DNA of 64,000 nucleotides from Berkiella sp964606325 (lineage in GTDB: Bacteria; Pseudomonadota; Gammaproteobacteria; Berkiellales; Berkiellaceae): the NCBI GenBank assembly GCA_964606325.1, contig CAZSGE010000008.1, forward strand, positions 24,693 to 88,692, written 5' to 3'. The position numbers and the translations under genes were made by a program. The notes beneath the pieces are model-generated. The model searched no databases. It was not told where the DNA came from and saw nothing but the letters and a program-made list of their open reading frames with translations. Below are positions 44,918 to 53,225 of the stretch, piece after piece. Position 1 is the first letter of the stretch. Each line of letters begins with the position of its first letter.

Positions 44918-46056
44918 GTGAACTCCCTATCAGAAACTTGTAATCTACTGTGTAAGATCCCGCCATGTGAATCCGTTGCTTGCAATTGTCCGCCACCCAA
45001 ACAGATATCCCCTTCATAAAACACAATCGATTGGCCGGGTGTCACAGCACGTTGGGGCGCATCAAAATGGATAATGGCTTGGTTATCATGTAATGTAACA
45101 TGGCATGTTTGATCTTCTTGGCGGTATCGCACCTTGGCGGTACAGCTAAACGAACTAGCCTTGGGAGGTGTTACCCAATGCAAGTCAGAGGCTTTAGCAT
45201 AATGGCACAATTGCCAAGGGTGTGATTCATCTTGTGAAACATACAGGATATTTTCTTGAATATCTTTGCCAACCACATACCAAGGTTTTTCTGAAAAACC
45301 TTTTACACCACCAATTTTAAGACCATGACGTTGGCCTAATGTATAAAACATCAAACCTTCGTGTTGTCCTACCGTTACGCCTTCTGGTGTTTTCATTATT
45401 CCAGCTTTGCCTGGTAAAAATTCTTCTAAGAAGGTTTTAAATTTTCTTTCGCCAATAAAACAAATACCTGTGCTATCTTTTTTGTCAAAGGTACGCAAAT
45501 TAGCAGATTGGGCTAAGGATCGTACGGCAGGTTTTTCAAGGTGGCCCACCGGAAATAAGGTTTTGCTCAGTGCATCTTGATTCACTGTGTATAAAAAATA
45601 GCTTTGATCTTTATTGGTATCTTGGCCACGTTGTAATAAATATTCGCTTTCTGTTGTTTTAATTTGGGCGTAATGGCCAGTGGCAATAAAGTCTGCTCCA
45701 AGCTTCATCGCATGCTCTAAAAAGGCTTTAAATTTAATTTCTTTATTACACAAAATATCAGGGTTGGGTGTACGTCCTGCTTTATATTCATCAAGGAAAT
45801 AGCTAAAGACTTGTTCCCAGTATTCTTGGGCAAAATTAATGGTATGTAAGGGGATATCCAATGTTTTACAAATGGATTTCACATCCGCTAAATCAGATTC
45901 AGCTGAACAAAAGGAGGCGTTATCGTCTTCTTCCCAGTTTTTCATAAACAGGCCGTGCACATTATAACCTTGTTGTTTGAGTAACAAGGCGCTGACGGAG
46001 GAATCGACGCCGCCGGATAGGCCGACAAAGACGGTGGTTGAATGTTTAGCTTTCAA
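44914..46056 (-). CDS. mnmA: tRNA-specific 2-thiouridylase
   Basis: Thiolates U34 in the wobble position of tRNA for Lys, Glu and Gln using sulfur relayed by the Tus system. The 380-residue protein has the PP-loop GLSGGVDSSVSALLL (about 12-26), the first catalytic Cys at 103 in ILCNKEIKF and the second at 199 in STGICFIGER, matching Cys102 and Cys199 of E. coli. DQSYFLY and YTLGQRHGL are further family segments. It overlaps purB by four bases (ATGA) and is divergent from icd with 135 bases between them. Confidence 0.97.
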   Translation of the reverse strand: MKAKHSTTVFVGLSGGVDSSVSALLLKQQGYNVHGLFMKNWEEDDNASFCSAESDLADVKSICKTLDIPLHTINFAQEYWEQVFSYFLDEYKAGRTPNPDILCNKEIKFKAFLEHAMKLGADFIATGHYAQIKTTESEYLLQRGQDTNKDQSYFLYTVNQDALSKTLFPVGHLEKPAVRSLAQSANLRTFDKKDSTGICFIGERKFKTFLEEFLPGKAGIMKTPEGVTVGQHEGLMFYTLGQRHGLKIGGVKGFSEKPWYVVGKDIQENILYVSQDESHPWQLCHYAKASDLHWVTPPKASSFSCTAKVRYRQEDQTCHVTLHDNQAIIHFDAPQRAVTPGQSIVFYEGDICLGGGQLQATDSHGGILHSRLQVSDREFT

Positions 46057-46191
46057 TTGTTTAGTACGCTAATCAACTATATATGTATGACTACGTATTC
46101 TAACATAAGCCTCTCTGATCTTTAATTCCTTCCTTACTAGGTATAAGCTAACTAAAGTCCTGAAATACATAAAAATTATGAAGAGGCGGTT

Positions 46192-47448
46192 ATGGCGTAC
46201 CAAAAATTAGTTATTCCAAAAGAGGGCAGCAAAATTCACGTCAACAAGGATGCTTCCTTGAGCGTACCGGATAATCCCATTATCCCGTTTATTGAAGGTG
46301 ATGGCATTGGGGTTGATATTACCCCCGTAATGCGAAAAGTTGTCGATGCGGCTGTTACTAAAGCTTACCAACGCGAAAGAAATATTGCTTGGATGGAGAT
46401 TTATGCCGGTGAAAAAGCTACCCAAGTTTATGGCCCAAATCAGTGGCTACCTGACGAAACCTTAAAAGCCCTGACAGAATATGCCGTTGCCATTAAAGGC
46501 CCCTTAACAACTCCTGTAGGCGGTGGAATTCGCTCTCTGAATGTCGCTATCAGACAAAAGTTGGATTTATATGTTTGTTTGCGTCCAATTCATTATTTTC
46601 CAGGTACGCCAAGCCCTTTGAAAAAACCTGAAGACACCGAAATGGTTATCTTTAGAGAAAACTCAGAAGACATCTACGCTGGTATCGAATGGAAAGCAGA
46701 CTCACCTGAAGCTAAAAAAATTATAACCTTCTTGCAAGAGCAGATGGATGTGAATCAAATTCGTTTTCCAGAGCATTGCGGGATAGGTATTAAGCCAGTT
46801 TCTAAACAAGGTACAGAGCGTCTTGCGCGTCGTGCAATTCAGTATGCCATTGATAATGACAAACCCACCGTAACCTTTGTTCATAAAGGCAATATTATGA
46901 AGTTTACCGAAGGGGCCTTTAAAGACTGGGGTTATGCCTTAGCGGTGAGTGAATTTGGGGCAAAACCTTATGAAGGTGGTCCTTGGCATTCTTTTAAAAA
47001 TCCGAAAACTGGCAAAGAAATTATTATTAACGATGTGATAGCCGATGCCTTCTTGCAACAGATTTTGTTGAGGCCAAAAGATTATAGCGTTATAGCTACG
47101 CTCAATTTAAATGGCGACTATATCTCTGATGCCTTGGCTGCCCAAGTGGGTGGTATTGGTATCGCGCCAGGCGCGAATCTAAGTGACTCTGTGGCAGTCT
47201 TTGAAGCAACCCATGGCACCGCGCCAAAGTATGCGAAACAGGATAAAGTGAACCCAGGCTCTATCATTTTATCAGCTGAAATGATGTTACGTCATATGGG
47301 ATGGTTTGAAGCCGCAGATCTGATTTTAAAAGGCACAGAAGGCGCCATTGCCAGCAAGAATGTGACTTACGACTTTGCAAGAATGATGGATGGCGCAAAA
47401 ACAGTAAGTTGTTCAGTCTTTGGTGATGAAATCATCAAACATATGTAA
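46192..47448 (+). CDS. icd: NADP-dependent isocitrate dehydrogenase
   Basis: TCA-cycle enzyme that oxidises isocitrate to 2-oxoglutarate with NADP+. The 418-residue protein has the E. coli-type start (PKEGSKIHV) and PFIEGDGIGVDITP. The substrate-binding and regulatory loop GGGIRSLNVAIRQ (about 109-121) contains the serine phosphorylated by AceK in E. coli. ANLNGDYISDALAAQVGG-like and HGTAPKYA motifs follow, the latter with the Lys and Tyr that favour NADP+. It starts a plus-strand unit by itself; a repeat-rich intergenic region follows. Confidence 0.97.
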   Translation: MAYQKLVIPKEGSKIHVNKDASLSVPDNPIIPFIEGDGIGVDITPVMRKVVDAAVTKAYQRERNIAWMEIYAGEKATQVYGPNQWLPDETLKALTEYAVAIKGPLTTPVGGGIRSLNVAIRQKLDLYVCLRPIHYFPGTPSPLKKPEDTEMVIFRENSEDIYAGIEWKADSPEAKKIITFLQEQMDVNQIRFPEHCGIGIKPVSKQGTERLARRAIQYAIDNDKPTVTFVHKGNIMKFTEGAFKDWGYALAVSEFGAKPYEGGPWHSFKNPKTGKEIIINDVIADAFLQQILLRPKDYSVIATLNLNGDYISDALAAQVGGIGIAPGANLSDSVAVFEATHGTAPKYAKQDKVNPGSIILSAEMMLRHMGWFEAADLILKGTEGAIASKNVTYDFARMMDGAKTVSCSVFGDEIIKHM

Positions 47449-47453
47449 TTCCC

Positions 47454-47806
47454 TTCTCATATGATTCTTCGGCATTGTTGCCGGCGCTCTCTCACCCCAG
47501 TCACGTACCAACGCGTACGTTCCTGGGGATTCTATCGCTTGGCGCCTCGCCGAAAAATCATCTGCTCGGGAATTATATTTTTTCTCATATGATTCTTCGG
47601 CATTGTTGCCGGCGCTCTCTCACCCCAGTCACGTACNNNNNNNNNNNNNNNNNNNNNNNNNNNNNNNNNNNNNNNNNNNNNNNNNNNNNNNNNNNNNNNN
47701 NNNNNNNNNNNNNNNNNNNNNNNNNNNNNNNNNNNNCAACGCGTACGTGACTGGGGCTTCATTTGCTGGTGCAAGAGCAAAAAATTATCTGCTCGGTTAA
47801 TATAAA
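47454..47806. repeat. Tandem palindromic repeat (128-bp unit) interrupted by a gap
   Basis: This fills the 430-base stretch between icd and cspD. A 55-base segment at 47454-47508 recurs identically at 47582-47636, giving a 128-base period. Each unit is itself a long imperfect hairpin: GATT-TTCGGC pairs with GCCGAA-AATC, GGCGC with GCGCC, and at the tip CCCCAGTCACGTAC faces GTACGTGACTGGGG around the loop CAACGC. The final half-unit after the gap (47737 on) keeps the hairpin tip but has diverged beyond it. Open frames here are by-products of the repeat. A related 25-base arm occurs at 53084-53108. Confidence 0.85.
47637..47736. other. Assembly gap (100 N)
   Basis: Exactly 100 undetermined bases at the tip of the second palindromic repeat unit. 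A round 100 is a conventional placeholder, so the true length is unknown. The sequence on both sides is repeat, so the gap most likely hides one or more extra units. Confidence 0.99.
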
Positions 47807-47878
47807 AAAATAGGGAGACACTTCTCTTGATAAAGAGAAGGGCTCCATAATAAAGCGAAGGGGTTCCAGTTGGCTTTG

Positions 47879-48151
47879 TTAAGCTTCGGCGACTTCTTCC
47901 TTCATCATACGTGGTTGAGCAGCTTCCATTTCAACAGGCGCTGCTTGCCCATAGGCACGTATATTAGATGCATGAAGACCTTTAGGTCCTTCATTGACTT
48001 CAAAGCTTACTGGCTGTCCTGCTTTGAGACATTTATATCCGTCCATAATTATCGCAGAGAAATGTGCAAATACATCTTGTCCGCCATCCTCTGGACAGAT
48101 AAAGCCATAACCTTTCGCACTGTTAAACCACTTTACGATCCCGCTTGGCAT
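47879..48151 (-). CDS. cspD: Cold-shock-domain protein, CspD-like
   Basis: Small nucleic-acid-binding protein. The cold-shock domain (residues 1-67) has RNP1 KGYGFI (13-18) and RNP2 VFAHF, and the stretch IMDGYKCLKAGQPVSFEV followed by GPKGLHAS is closer to E. coli CspD than to CspA. Position supports this: E. coli cspD is also divergent from clpS. CspD inhibits DNA replication in stationary phase in E. coli. The protein has an extra C-terminal tail of about 20 residues rich in Glu, Ala and Met (PVEMEAAQPRMMKEEVAEA). AAGGGA precedes the ATG by eight bases. Confidence 0.9.
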   Translation of the reverse strand: MPSGIVKWFNSAKGYGFICPEDGGQDVFAHFSAIIMDGYKCLKAGQPVSFEVNEGPKGLHASNIRAYGQAAPVEMEAAQPRMMKEEVAEA

Positions 48152-48383
48152 ATAAAAAATCCCTTTATTTAATACTAAGCCTTAAAAAGTATTATTTTAG
48201 AGGCTAAACTAACTATTTAAACGTACGCATCCCTCTCATTAAAGGATGAGAACATCATAACTGTTGTACATAAACGGTTACTCAGTCAAGACTTTAGTCA
48301 AAAAATGACAATAGTTAATTTTCTATCTAAATTAAAATATCTATGCGACAATAAAATTGAAAGAATTTTTTAATTCTGACAGC

Positions 48384-48414
48384 GAGGAAGCCAATCGTTG
48401 GCTAATATCAGATT
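48384..48414 (+). promoter_or_regulatory. clpS leader: SD and start separated by a small hairpin
   Basis: The only Shine-Dalgarno-like sequence before clpS, GAGGA (48384-48388), is 26 bases from the ATG. Between them is the perfect hairpin GCCAATCGTTGGC (48390-48402). If folded, the path from SD to ATG shortens to about 13 bases. An in-frame stop at 48403 excludes an upstream start. Confidence 0.35.
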
Positions 48415-48738
48415 ATGGGCACGTTATCTGGTCGGGGGGCAGTGTCCCCAGCAGTCAAGGCACAGCGTAAAGCGCAAAAGCTCGGCCGCCCTACGAAGTA
48501 CGTGGTGTATCTTCTTAACGACGATTATACACCGATGGATTTTGTGGTCGTTGTGTTACAGCAATTTTTTGCGATGAGTTATCCGCAGGCAGTTAAAGTG
48601 ATGTTAGATGTACATAATCACGGTAAGGCAATCTGCGGAGTTTATACAAGAGATATTGCTGAAACAAAGGTAGCACAAGTAAACGAATTTGCAAGGCTTA
48701 ATGAACATCCATTACTTTGCAAAATGGAAAAAGTATAA
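48415..48738 (+). CDS. clpS: ClpA adaptor ClpS
   Basis: Adaptor that delivers N-degron substrates to ClpAP. The 107-residue protein has the conserved YVVYLLNDDYTPMDFVV segment (the substrate-binding Asn-Asp pair), then the HNHGKAICGVYTRDIAETK segment that contacts ClpA. The N-terminal extension of about 25 residues is Lys/Arg-rich. The next gene, clpA, starts 34 bases after its stop. Together with aat just beyond infA, this gives the full N-degron recognition, tagging and unfolding set in one place. Confidence 0.95.
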   Translation: MGTLSGRGAVSPAVKAQRKAQKLGRPTKYVVYLLNDDYTPMDFVVVVLQQFFAMSYPQAVKVMLDVHNHGKAICGVYTRDIAETKVAQVNEFARLNEHPLLCKMEKV

Positions 48739-48772
48739 CTTTAAACCATTCGACGCTGGGAGGTTTAGTGCC

Positions 48773-51040
48773 ATGTTGAGCAAAGAGTTAGAGATGACGC
48801 TCAACCTAGCATTTAAAGAGGCCAGGGAAAAGCGTCATGAATTTATGACCGTTGAGCACTTGCTACTCGCATTGCTTGATAACTCCGCTGCTTCTAATGT
48901 GCTACGTTCTTGTGGGGCCGATGTAGAGCGCCTTAGACAAGATTTACAAACATTTGTTGATGAAACAACACCTTTAATTCCTTCTACTGAATCACACAGA
49001 GAAACTCAGCCAACATTGGGCTTTCAGCGCGTGTTACAAAGAGCTGTTTTTCATGTGCAATCTGCTGGCAGAGAGGAAGTGACAGGCGCAAATGTTTTAG
49101 CGGCTATTTTTAGTGAACAAGAAAGCCAAGCCGTTTATTTCCTAAAACAGGAAAATATAACCCGACTTGATGTGGTTAATTTTATTTCACATGGGATCTC
49201 AAAAGTTGAAGAGCCCCGTGAGATGGATGAACCTGACATTGAACAACCGATGGATCATGAAGGCGGTCCTCATGAAGCGCCTGTTAAGAGCCCATTAGAA
49301 GCCTACGCTATCAATTTAAATCATTTGGCTAAACAGGGCAAAATTGATCCACTCATTGGTCGTACGGCAGAATTAGAACGTACCGTCCAAATTTTGTGTC
49401 GCCGCCGTAAAAACAATCCACTTTATGTTGGTGAAGCAGGCGTTGGTAAAACGGCAATCGCCGAAGGCCTTGCCAAAGCGATTGTTGAAGGTAAAGTGCC
49501 TCGGGCTTTGGGACATTGCACAGTGTATGCCTTAGATTTAGGCTCATTGCTTGCAGGTACCAAATATCGTGGTGATTTTGAAAAACGCTTTAAATCTCTA
49601 TTGCAACATTTACGTCGTGATTCAGGGGCGGTATTATTCATCGATGAAATCCATACCATTATTGGTGCCGGTGCGGCATCTGGTGGTGTGATGGATGCTT
49701 CAAACTTGATTAAACCGATGTTAGCAACAGGTGATTTACGTTGCATTGGCTCAACCACTTATCAAGAATATCGTGGTATTTTTGAAAAAGACAGAGCACT
49801 TGCCAGACGTTTTCAAAAGATTGATATTCGCGAACCGTCCGTTGAAGAAACGATTCGGATCTTAAAAGGTATTAAATCTCATTTTGAACAACATCATCAA
49901 ATTAAATACACCGGCGCAGCATTAGAAGCCGCTGCTGAATTAGCGGGCAGATATATTCGTGATAGATTCTTGCCTGATAAAGCAATCGATGTAGTAGATG
50001 AAGCTGGTGCTTATCAACGTTTGTTGCCAGAACGCCGTCGCAAAAAAGTGATTGGTGTGAAAGAGATGGAACAAATTGTTGCTAAAATGGCGAGCATTCC
50101 TTCTAAATCAGTGTCTTCTTCGGATAAATCGTTGCTAGCTGGTTTAGAGTCTGATTTAAAAGCCAAAGTGTTTGGGCAAGATAAAGCGATTCATTTCTTG
50201 TCCACTGCAGTGAAAATGGGACGCTCTGGTTTAAGTGATCCTGAGAAACCAGTGGGCTGTTTCCTCTTTGCAGGTCCAACGGGTGTTGGTAAAACAGAGG
50301 TTTCAAAACAATTGGCCAAATCTTTAGGTGTTGAGCTTATTCGTTTTGATATGTCTGAATATATGGAAAGCCATACCGTTTCAAGATTAATTGGCGCACC
50401 TCCAGGTTATGTCGGTTATGATCATGGCGGTTTATTAACCGAAGCTGTCACCAAGAACCCGCATTCTGTGGTGCTCTTAGACGAAATTGAAAAAGCCCAT
50501 CCAGATGTATTTAACTTGTTGTTACAAGTGATGGATCATGGCTCTTTAACCGATACCAATGGCCGTAAAGCTGACTTCAGACATGTTACCCTGATATTGA
50601 CAACCAATGCTGGGGCAGCCTTAATGGACAGAAATTCTATCGGCTTTAAAGAACAAGAACATCGTGCAGATGGACTGGGTGCGATTCAAAAAACCTTCAC
50701 ACCTGAATTTAGAAATCGTCTAGATGCCATTATTCAATTTGATCCATTGGATGAAAGAGTGATTTCTCGGGTAGTTGATAAATTTATTGATGAGCTAACA
50801 GCGCGTTTAGTGGAAAAAGAAGTCACCATAGATGTTGATACGAAAGCGCGTAAGTGGCTTGCAGAAAAGGGTTACGATAAAAAAATGGGCGCAAGACCGA
50901 TGGCTCGTTTAATTCAGGAACAGTTGAAGAAGCCACTTGCTGAAGAATTACTGTTTGGCAAGCTCTCAACAGGGGGTTCAGTCGAAGTGACTGCCGATGA
51001 AACTGGCATTTTATTGGCGGTGTTTGAACCTAGCGAATAA
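48773..51040 (+). CDS. clpA: ATP-dependent Clp protease ATPase subunit ClpA
   Basis: AAA+ unfoldase that feeds proteins to ClpP. I start it at the ATG at 48773 (GGGAGG nine bases upstream), giving 755 residues, close to E. coli ClpA (758); the longer frame overlaps clpS and adds unrelated residues. Order: the N-domain double Clp repeat (MLSKELEMTLNLAFKEA, RHEFMTVEHLLLALL), AAA-1 with GEAGVGKTAIA (about 220) and FIDEIHTIIGAG, AAA-2 with GPTGVGKTEVS (about 501) and VVLLDEIEKAHPDV. The ClpP-binding loop is expected in AAA-2. Confidence 0.97.
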   Translation: MLSKELEMTLNLAFKEAREKRHEFMTVEHLLLALLDNSAASNVLRSCGADVERLRQDLQTFVDETTPLIPSTESHRETQPTLGFQRVLQRAVFHVQSAGREEVTGANVLAAIFSEQESQAVYFLKQENITRLDVVNFISHGISKVEEPREMDEPDIEQPMDHEGGPHEAPVKSPLEAYAINLNHLAKQGKIDPLIGRTAELERTVQILCRRRKNNPLYVGEAGVGKTAIAEGLAKAIVEGKVPRALGHCTVYALDLGSLLAGTKYRGDFEKRFKSLLQHLRRDSGAVLFIDEIHTIIGAGAASGGVMDASNLIKPMLATGDLRCIGSTTYQEYRGIFEKDRALARRFQKIDIREPSVEETIRILKGIKSHFEQHHQIKYTGAALEAAAELAGRYIRDRFLPDKAIDVVDEAGAYQRLLPERRRKKVIGVKEMEQIVAKMASIPSKSVSSSDKSLLAGLESDLKAKVFGQDKAIHFLSTAVKMGRSGLSDPEKPVGCFLFAGPTGVGKTEVSKQLAKSLGVELIRFDMSEYMESHTVSRLIGAPPGYVGYDHGGLLTEAVTKNPHSVVLLDEIEKAHPDVFNLLLQVMDHGSLTDTNGRKADFRHVTLILTTNAGAALMDRNSIGFKEQEHRADGLGAIQKTFTPEFRNRLDAIIQFDPLDERVISRVVDKFIDELTARLVEKEVTIDVDTKARKWLAEKGYDKKMGARPMARLIQEQLKKPLAEELLFGKLSTGGSVEVTADETGILLAVFEPSE

Positions 51041-51059
51041 TCATTCTATCAAGTCGTAA

Positions 51060-51088
51060 GGGCAGACCATGGTCTGCCCTTTTTTTTT
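51060..51088 (+). terminator. Strong rho-independent terminator after clpA
   Basis: The perfect palindrome GGGCAGACCATGGTCTGCCC (51060-51079) is followed by nine T (51080-51088) and then directly by the infA stop codon. It terminates clpA; the A-run on the other strand and the weak T-content beyond the stem make it at most weakly active for infA. Confidence 0.93.
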
Positions 51089-51358
51089 CTAATCCTCGTC
51101 TGCTGCAGCTGCAACAGGCTCTTTATCATTACTTTTACCATCGCGGTTACGGAAAATGATGCGGCCTTTGGTGAGATCGTACGGTGTGAGTTGAACTGTT
51201 ACGCGATCCCCAGTCAAAATTCGGATGTAGTTCTTTCTCATCCTGCCGGAGATATGTGCCGTAACAACGTGTTTATTGTCGAGTTCAACCCTAAACATGG
51301 TGTTGGGTAAGGTTTCAGTAACCGTACCTTCCATTTCAATATGATCTTCTTTTGCCAT
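51089..51358 (-). CDS. infA: Translation initiation factor IF-1
   Basis: Binds the ribosomal A site during initiation. The S1-like OB-fold is complete: MAKEDHIEMEGTVTETLPNT, RVELDNKHVVTAHISGRMRK, YIRILTGDRVTVQLTPYDLT, KGRIIFRNR. The ATG at 51358 has AGGAAGG in front; five upstream codons in the open frame are not used. At 89 residues it is longer than the usual 72 because of an acidic, alanine-rich tail (DGKSNDKEPVAAAADED). Convergent with clpA. Confidence 0.96.
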   Translation of the reverse strand: MAKEDHIEMEGTVTETLPNTMFRVELDNKHVVTAHISGRMRKNYIRILTGDRVTVQLTPYDLTKGRIIFRNRDGKSNDKEPVAAAADED

Positions 51359-51486
51359 AGCCCTTCCTAACAATTGTAAAATTTGCCGCCCATCGTACCA
51401 AATATTAGCGATTCAAGAAACTCCTAGACTGTTATATCTAGAGTCCATTTTCCAACTTTTGTTTCTAAAAGGTTATTTTGTGATAC

Positions 51487-52131
51487 TTAATGAAGAAAAT
51501 CAGCTCGTGAAAGGAGTTTGGCCCACAAGGTGCCAAGATGTTCGTTCCACACTTGGCAATCAATTAATTCAAAGCCCCAAGATTTAAGCTGTTTAACCAG
51601 ATAAATTATGGCTATTTTTGATCCATTCCTTACCAAACTAAACATGGATTCACCAAAAAAGAGCTTTCCCAGTGATAGGCCATAAATTCCACCGATAAGT
51701 TGATTATCTTGGTAGATCTCCAATGAGTGGGCATAACCCATCTCATGGAGCGTGATATAGGCGTTTTGCATTTGTGGAGTAATCCAGGTGCCAGGTTGTG
51801 GTTCTCGTAATGAGCCACATAACGCGATGACCTGTGCAAAGTTTTCATCCATTTTGATTTTAAACTGATGCTTTTTAAGCAGTTTTTTCATGCTCCCAGA
51901 AATATGTAAATCATCTAAAAACAGCACTGTTCTGGGGGAGGGACTCCACCACAAAATGGGTTCTTGATCATACCAAGGGAAAATCCCCCTTCGATAGGCA
52001 TTGAGCAGTCTTTGGGGGTGTAAATCTCCGCCAATGGCTAACAAGCCATTGGGCTCTGTGAGTGCGCTTTCAATCGGTGGGAAATAGTTAATATCCTCTG
52101 TTAAAGCAACCAGGTGCTCATTTTCGCTCAT
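51487..52131 (-). CDS. aat: Leucyl/phenylalanyl-tRNA-protein transferase
   Basis: Adds Leu or Phe to proteins starting with Lys or Arg, creating ClpS-recognised N-degrons. The 214-residue protein carries the family motifs FPPIESALTEPNGLLAIGGD, LLNAYRRGIFPWYDQ, ILWWSPSPRTVL and GIYGLSLGKLFFGESMF. Usual length is about 230. The start overlaps the end of trxB by four bases. In E. coli aat is separated from trxB by cydDC, which is absent here. Confidence 0.96.
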   Translation of the reverse strand: MSENEHLVALTEDINYFPPIESALTEPNGLLAIGGDLHPQRLLNAYRRGIFPWYDQEPILWWSPSPRTVLFLDDLHISGSMKKLLKKHQFKIKMDENFAQVIALCGSLREPQPGTWITPQMQNAYITLHEMGYAHSLEIYQDNQLIGGIYGLSLGKLFFGESMFSLVRNGSKIAIIYLVKQLKSWGFELIDCQVWNEHLGTLWAKLLSRADFLH

Positions 52132-53078
52132 GCTAAATTATCAAGGTACTTTTCGGCATCTAATGCCGCCATACAGCCAGTGCCAGCGGAGGTTACGGCT
52201 TGGCGATAAACGTGATCAGCTACATCACCTGCGGCAAAAATACCGGGAATGCTCGTGGCGGTTGCATTTCCTTTGATACCGCTTTTTACCACGATATAAC
52301 CATCATGCATTTCTAATTGGTTTTGGAATATCTGTGTGTTGGGAGTGTGGCCAATCGCGATAAACACCCCATCAACGGTGAGTTCTTCAATGCTATTGGT
52401 TTGAACGTGTCTCACTTTAATGCCGGTGACACCCATATCATCGCCTAAGACTTCCTCTAACGTGTGATCCCACATTAAGGTGACATTGCCTTTTTGTGAT
52501 TTTTCAAACAGTTTTTGTTGGAGAATTTTTTCCGCTTTAAGGGTGTTACGGCGGTGTATTAAGGTAACACTAGAGGCTATGTTAGAGAGGTACAATGCTT
52601 CCTCAACCGCGGTGTTGCCACCACCAATCACCACGACTTTTTTGTTGCGATAGAAAAAGCCGTCACAGGTTGCACAAGCTGATACACCTTTGCCCATAAA
52701 GGCTTGTTCAGAAGGTAGTCCCAGATATTTTGCTGAGGCACCTGTGGCAATAATCAAGCTATCACAAGTGTAGGTTGTGCCTGAATCACCTTTAAGCACA
52801 AAGGGGCGAACATTGAAATTGACTTCAAGAATATGATCAAAAAGGATTTGGGTATTGAACCTTAATGCATGTTGTTCCATGCGATCCATCAGTGCCGGAC
52901 CTTGCAAACCTTCCACATCACCAGGCCAGTTATCGACTTCAGTTGTCGTGGTAAGCTGGCCTCCTTTTTGTAAGCCAGTTATTAACACAGGATTGAGATT
53001 TGCTCGGGCAGCATAAACAGCCGCGCTGTAACCTGCTGGGCCTGAGCCAAGGATGATTAGTTTATGATGTGTACCCAT
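52128..53078 (-). CDS. trxB: Thioredoxin reductase
   Basis: FAD- and NADPH-dependent reductase that keeps thioredoxin reduced. The 316-residue protein has the FAD site LGSGPAGYSAAVYAARANL near the N-terminus, the redox-active pair in CATCDG (about 136-141), the NADPH site VVIGGGNTAVEEALYLS and the C-terminal FAD motif GIFAAGDVADHVYRQ. Co-transcribed with aat (four-base overlap) and divergent from ftsK with 147 bases between them. Confidence 0.97.
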   Translation of the reverse strand: MGTHHKLIILGSGPAGYSAAVYAARANLNPVLITGLQKGGQLTTTTEVDNWPGDVEGLQGPALMDRMEQHALRFNTQILFDHILEVNFNVRPFVLKGDSGTTYTCDSLIIATGASAKYLGLPSEQAFMGKGVSACATCDGFFYRNKKVVVIGGGNTAVEEALYLSNIASSVTLIHRRNTLKAEKILQQKLFEKSQKGNVTLMWDHTLEEVLGDDMGVTGIKVRHVQTNSIEELTVDGVFIAIGHTPNTQIFQNQLEMHDGYIVVKSGIKGNATATSIPGIFAAGDVADHVYRQAVTSAGTGCMAALDAEKYLDNLA

Positions 53079-53083
53079 CTTAG

Positions 53084-53108
53084 ATGATTCCTCGGCGTTG
53101 TTGCCTGC
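53084..53108. repeat. Solo fragment of the 128-bp palindromic repeat
   Basis: ATGATTCCTCGGCGTTGTTG followed by CCTGC differs at only a few positions from the left arm of the repeat at 47460-47484. It lies just upstream of trxB, 24 bases long and without the other arm, so it looks like a decayed remnant. Confidence 0.55.
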
Positions 53109-53225
53109 TTTATTTTTATAAGTTCACCATATTACGCAATGTCAAAGAGGGCGTCAAAGTAACTATAATGATGTTAAAGTCATGTTAGAATAAATTCAAA
53201 TTCGCTTAAAGACGATGGAATCGTA

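Noticed and set aside
47454..47636. CRISPR array
   Set aside because: The repeated units are long palindromes with no spacers and no cas genes nearby; the 128-base period is wrong for CRISPR.
47475..47800. Open frames on both strands across the N gap
   Set aside because: They are artefacts of a palindromic repeat and run through undetermined bases; no ribosome binding site or protein similarity supports them.
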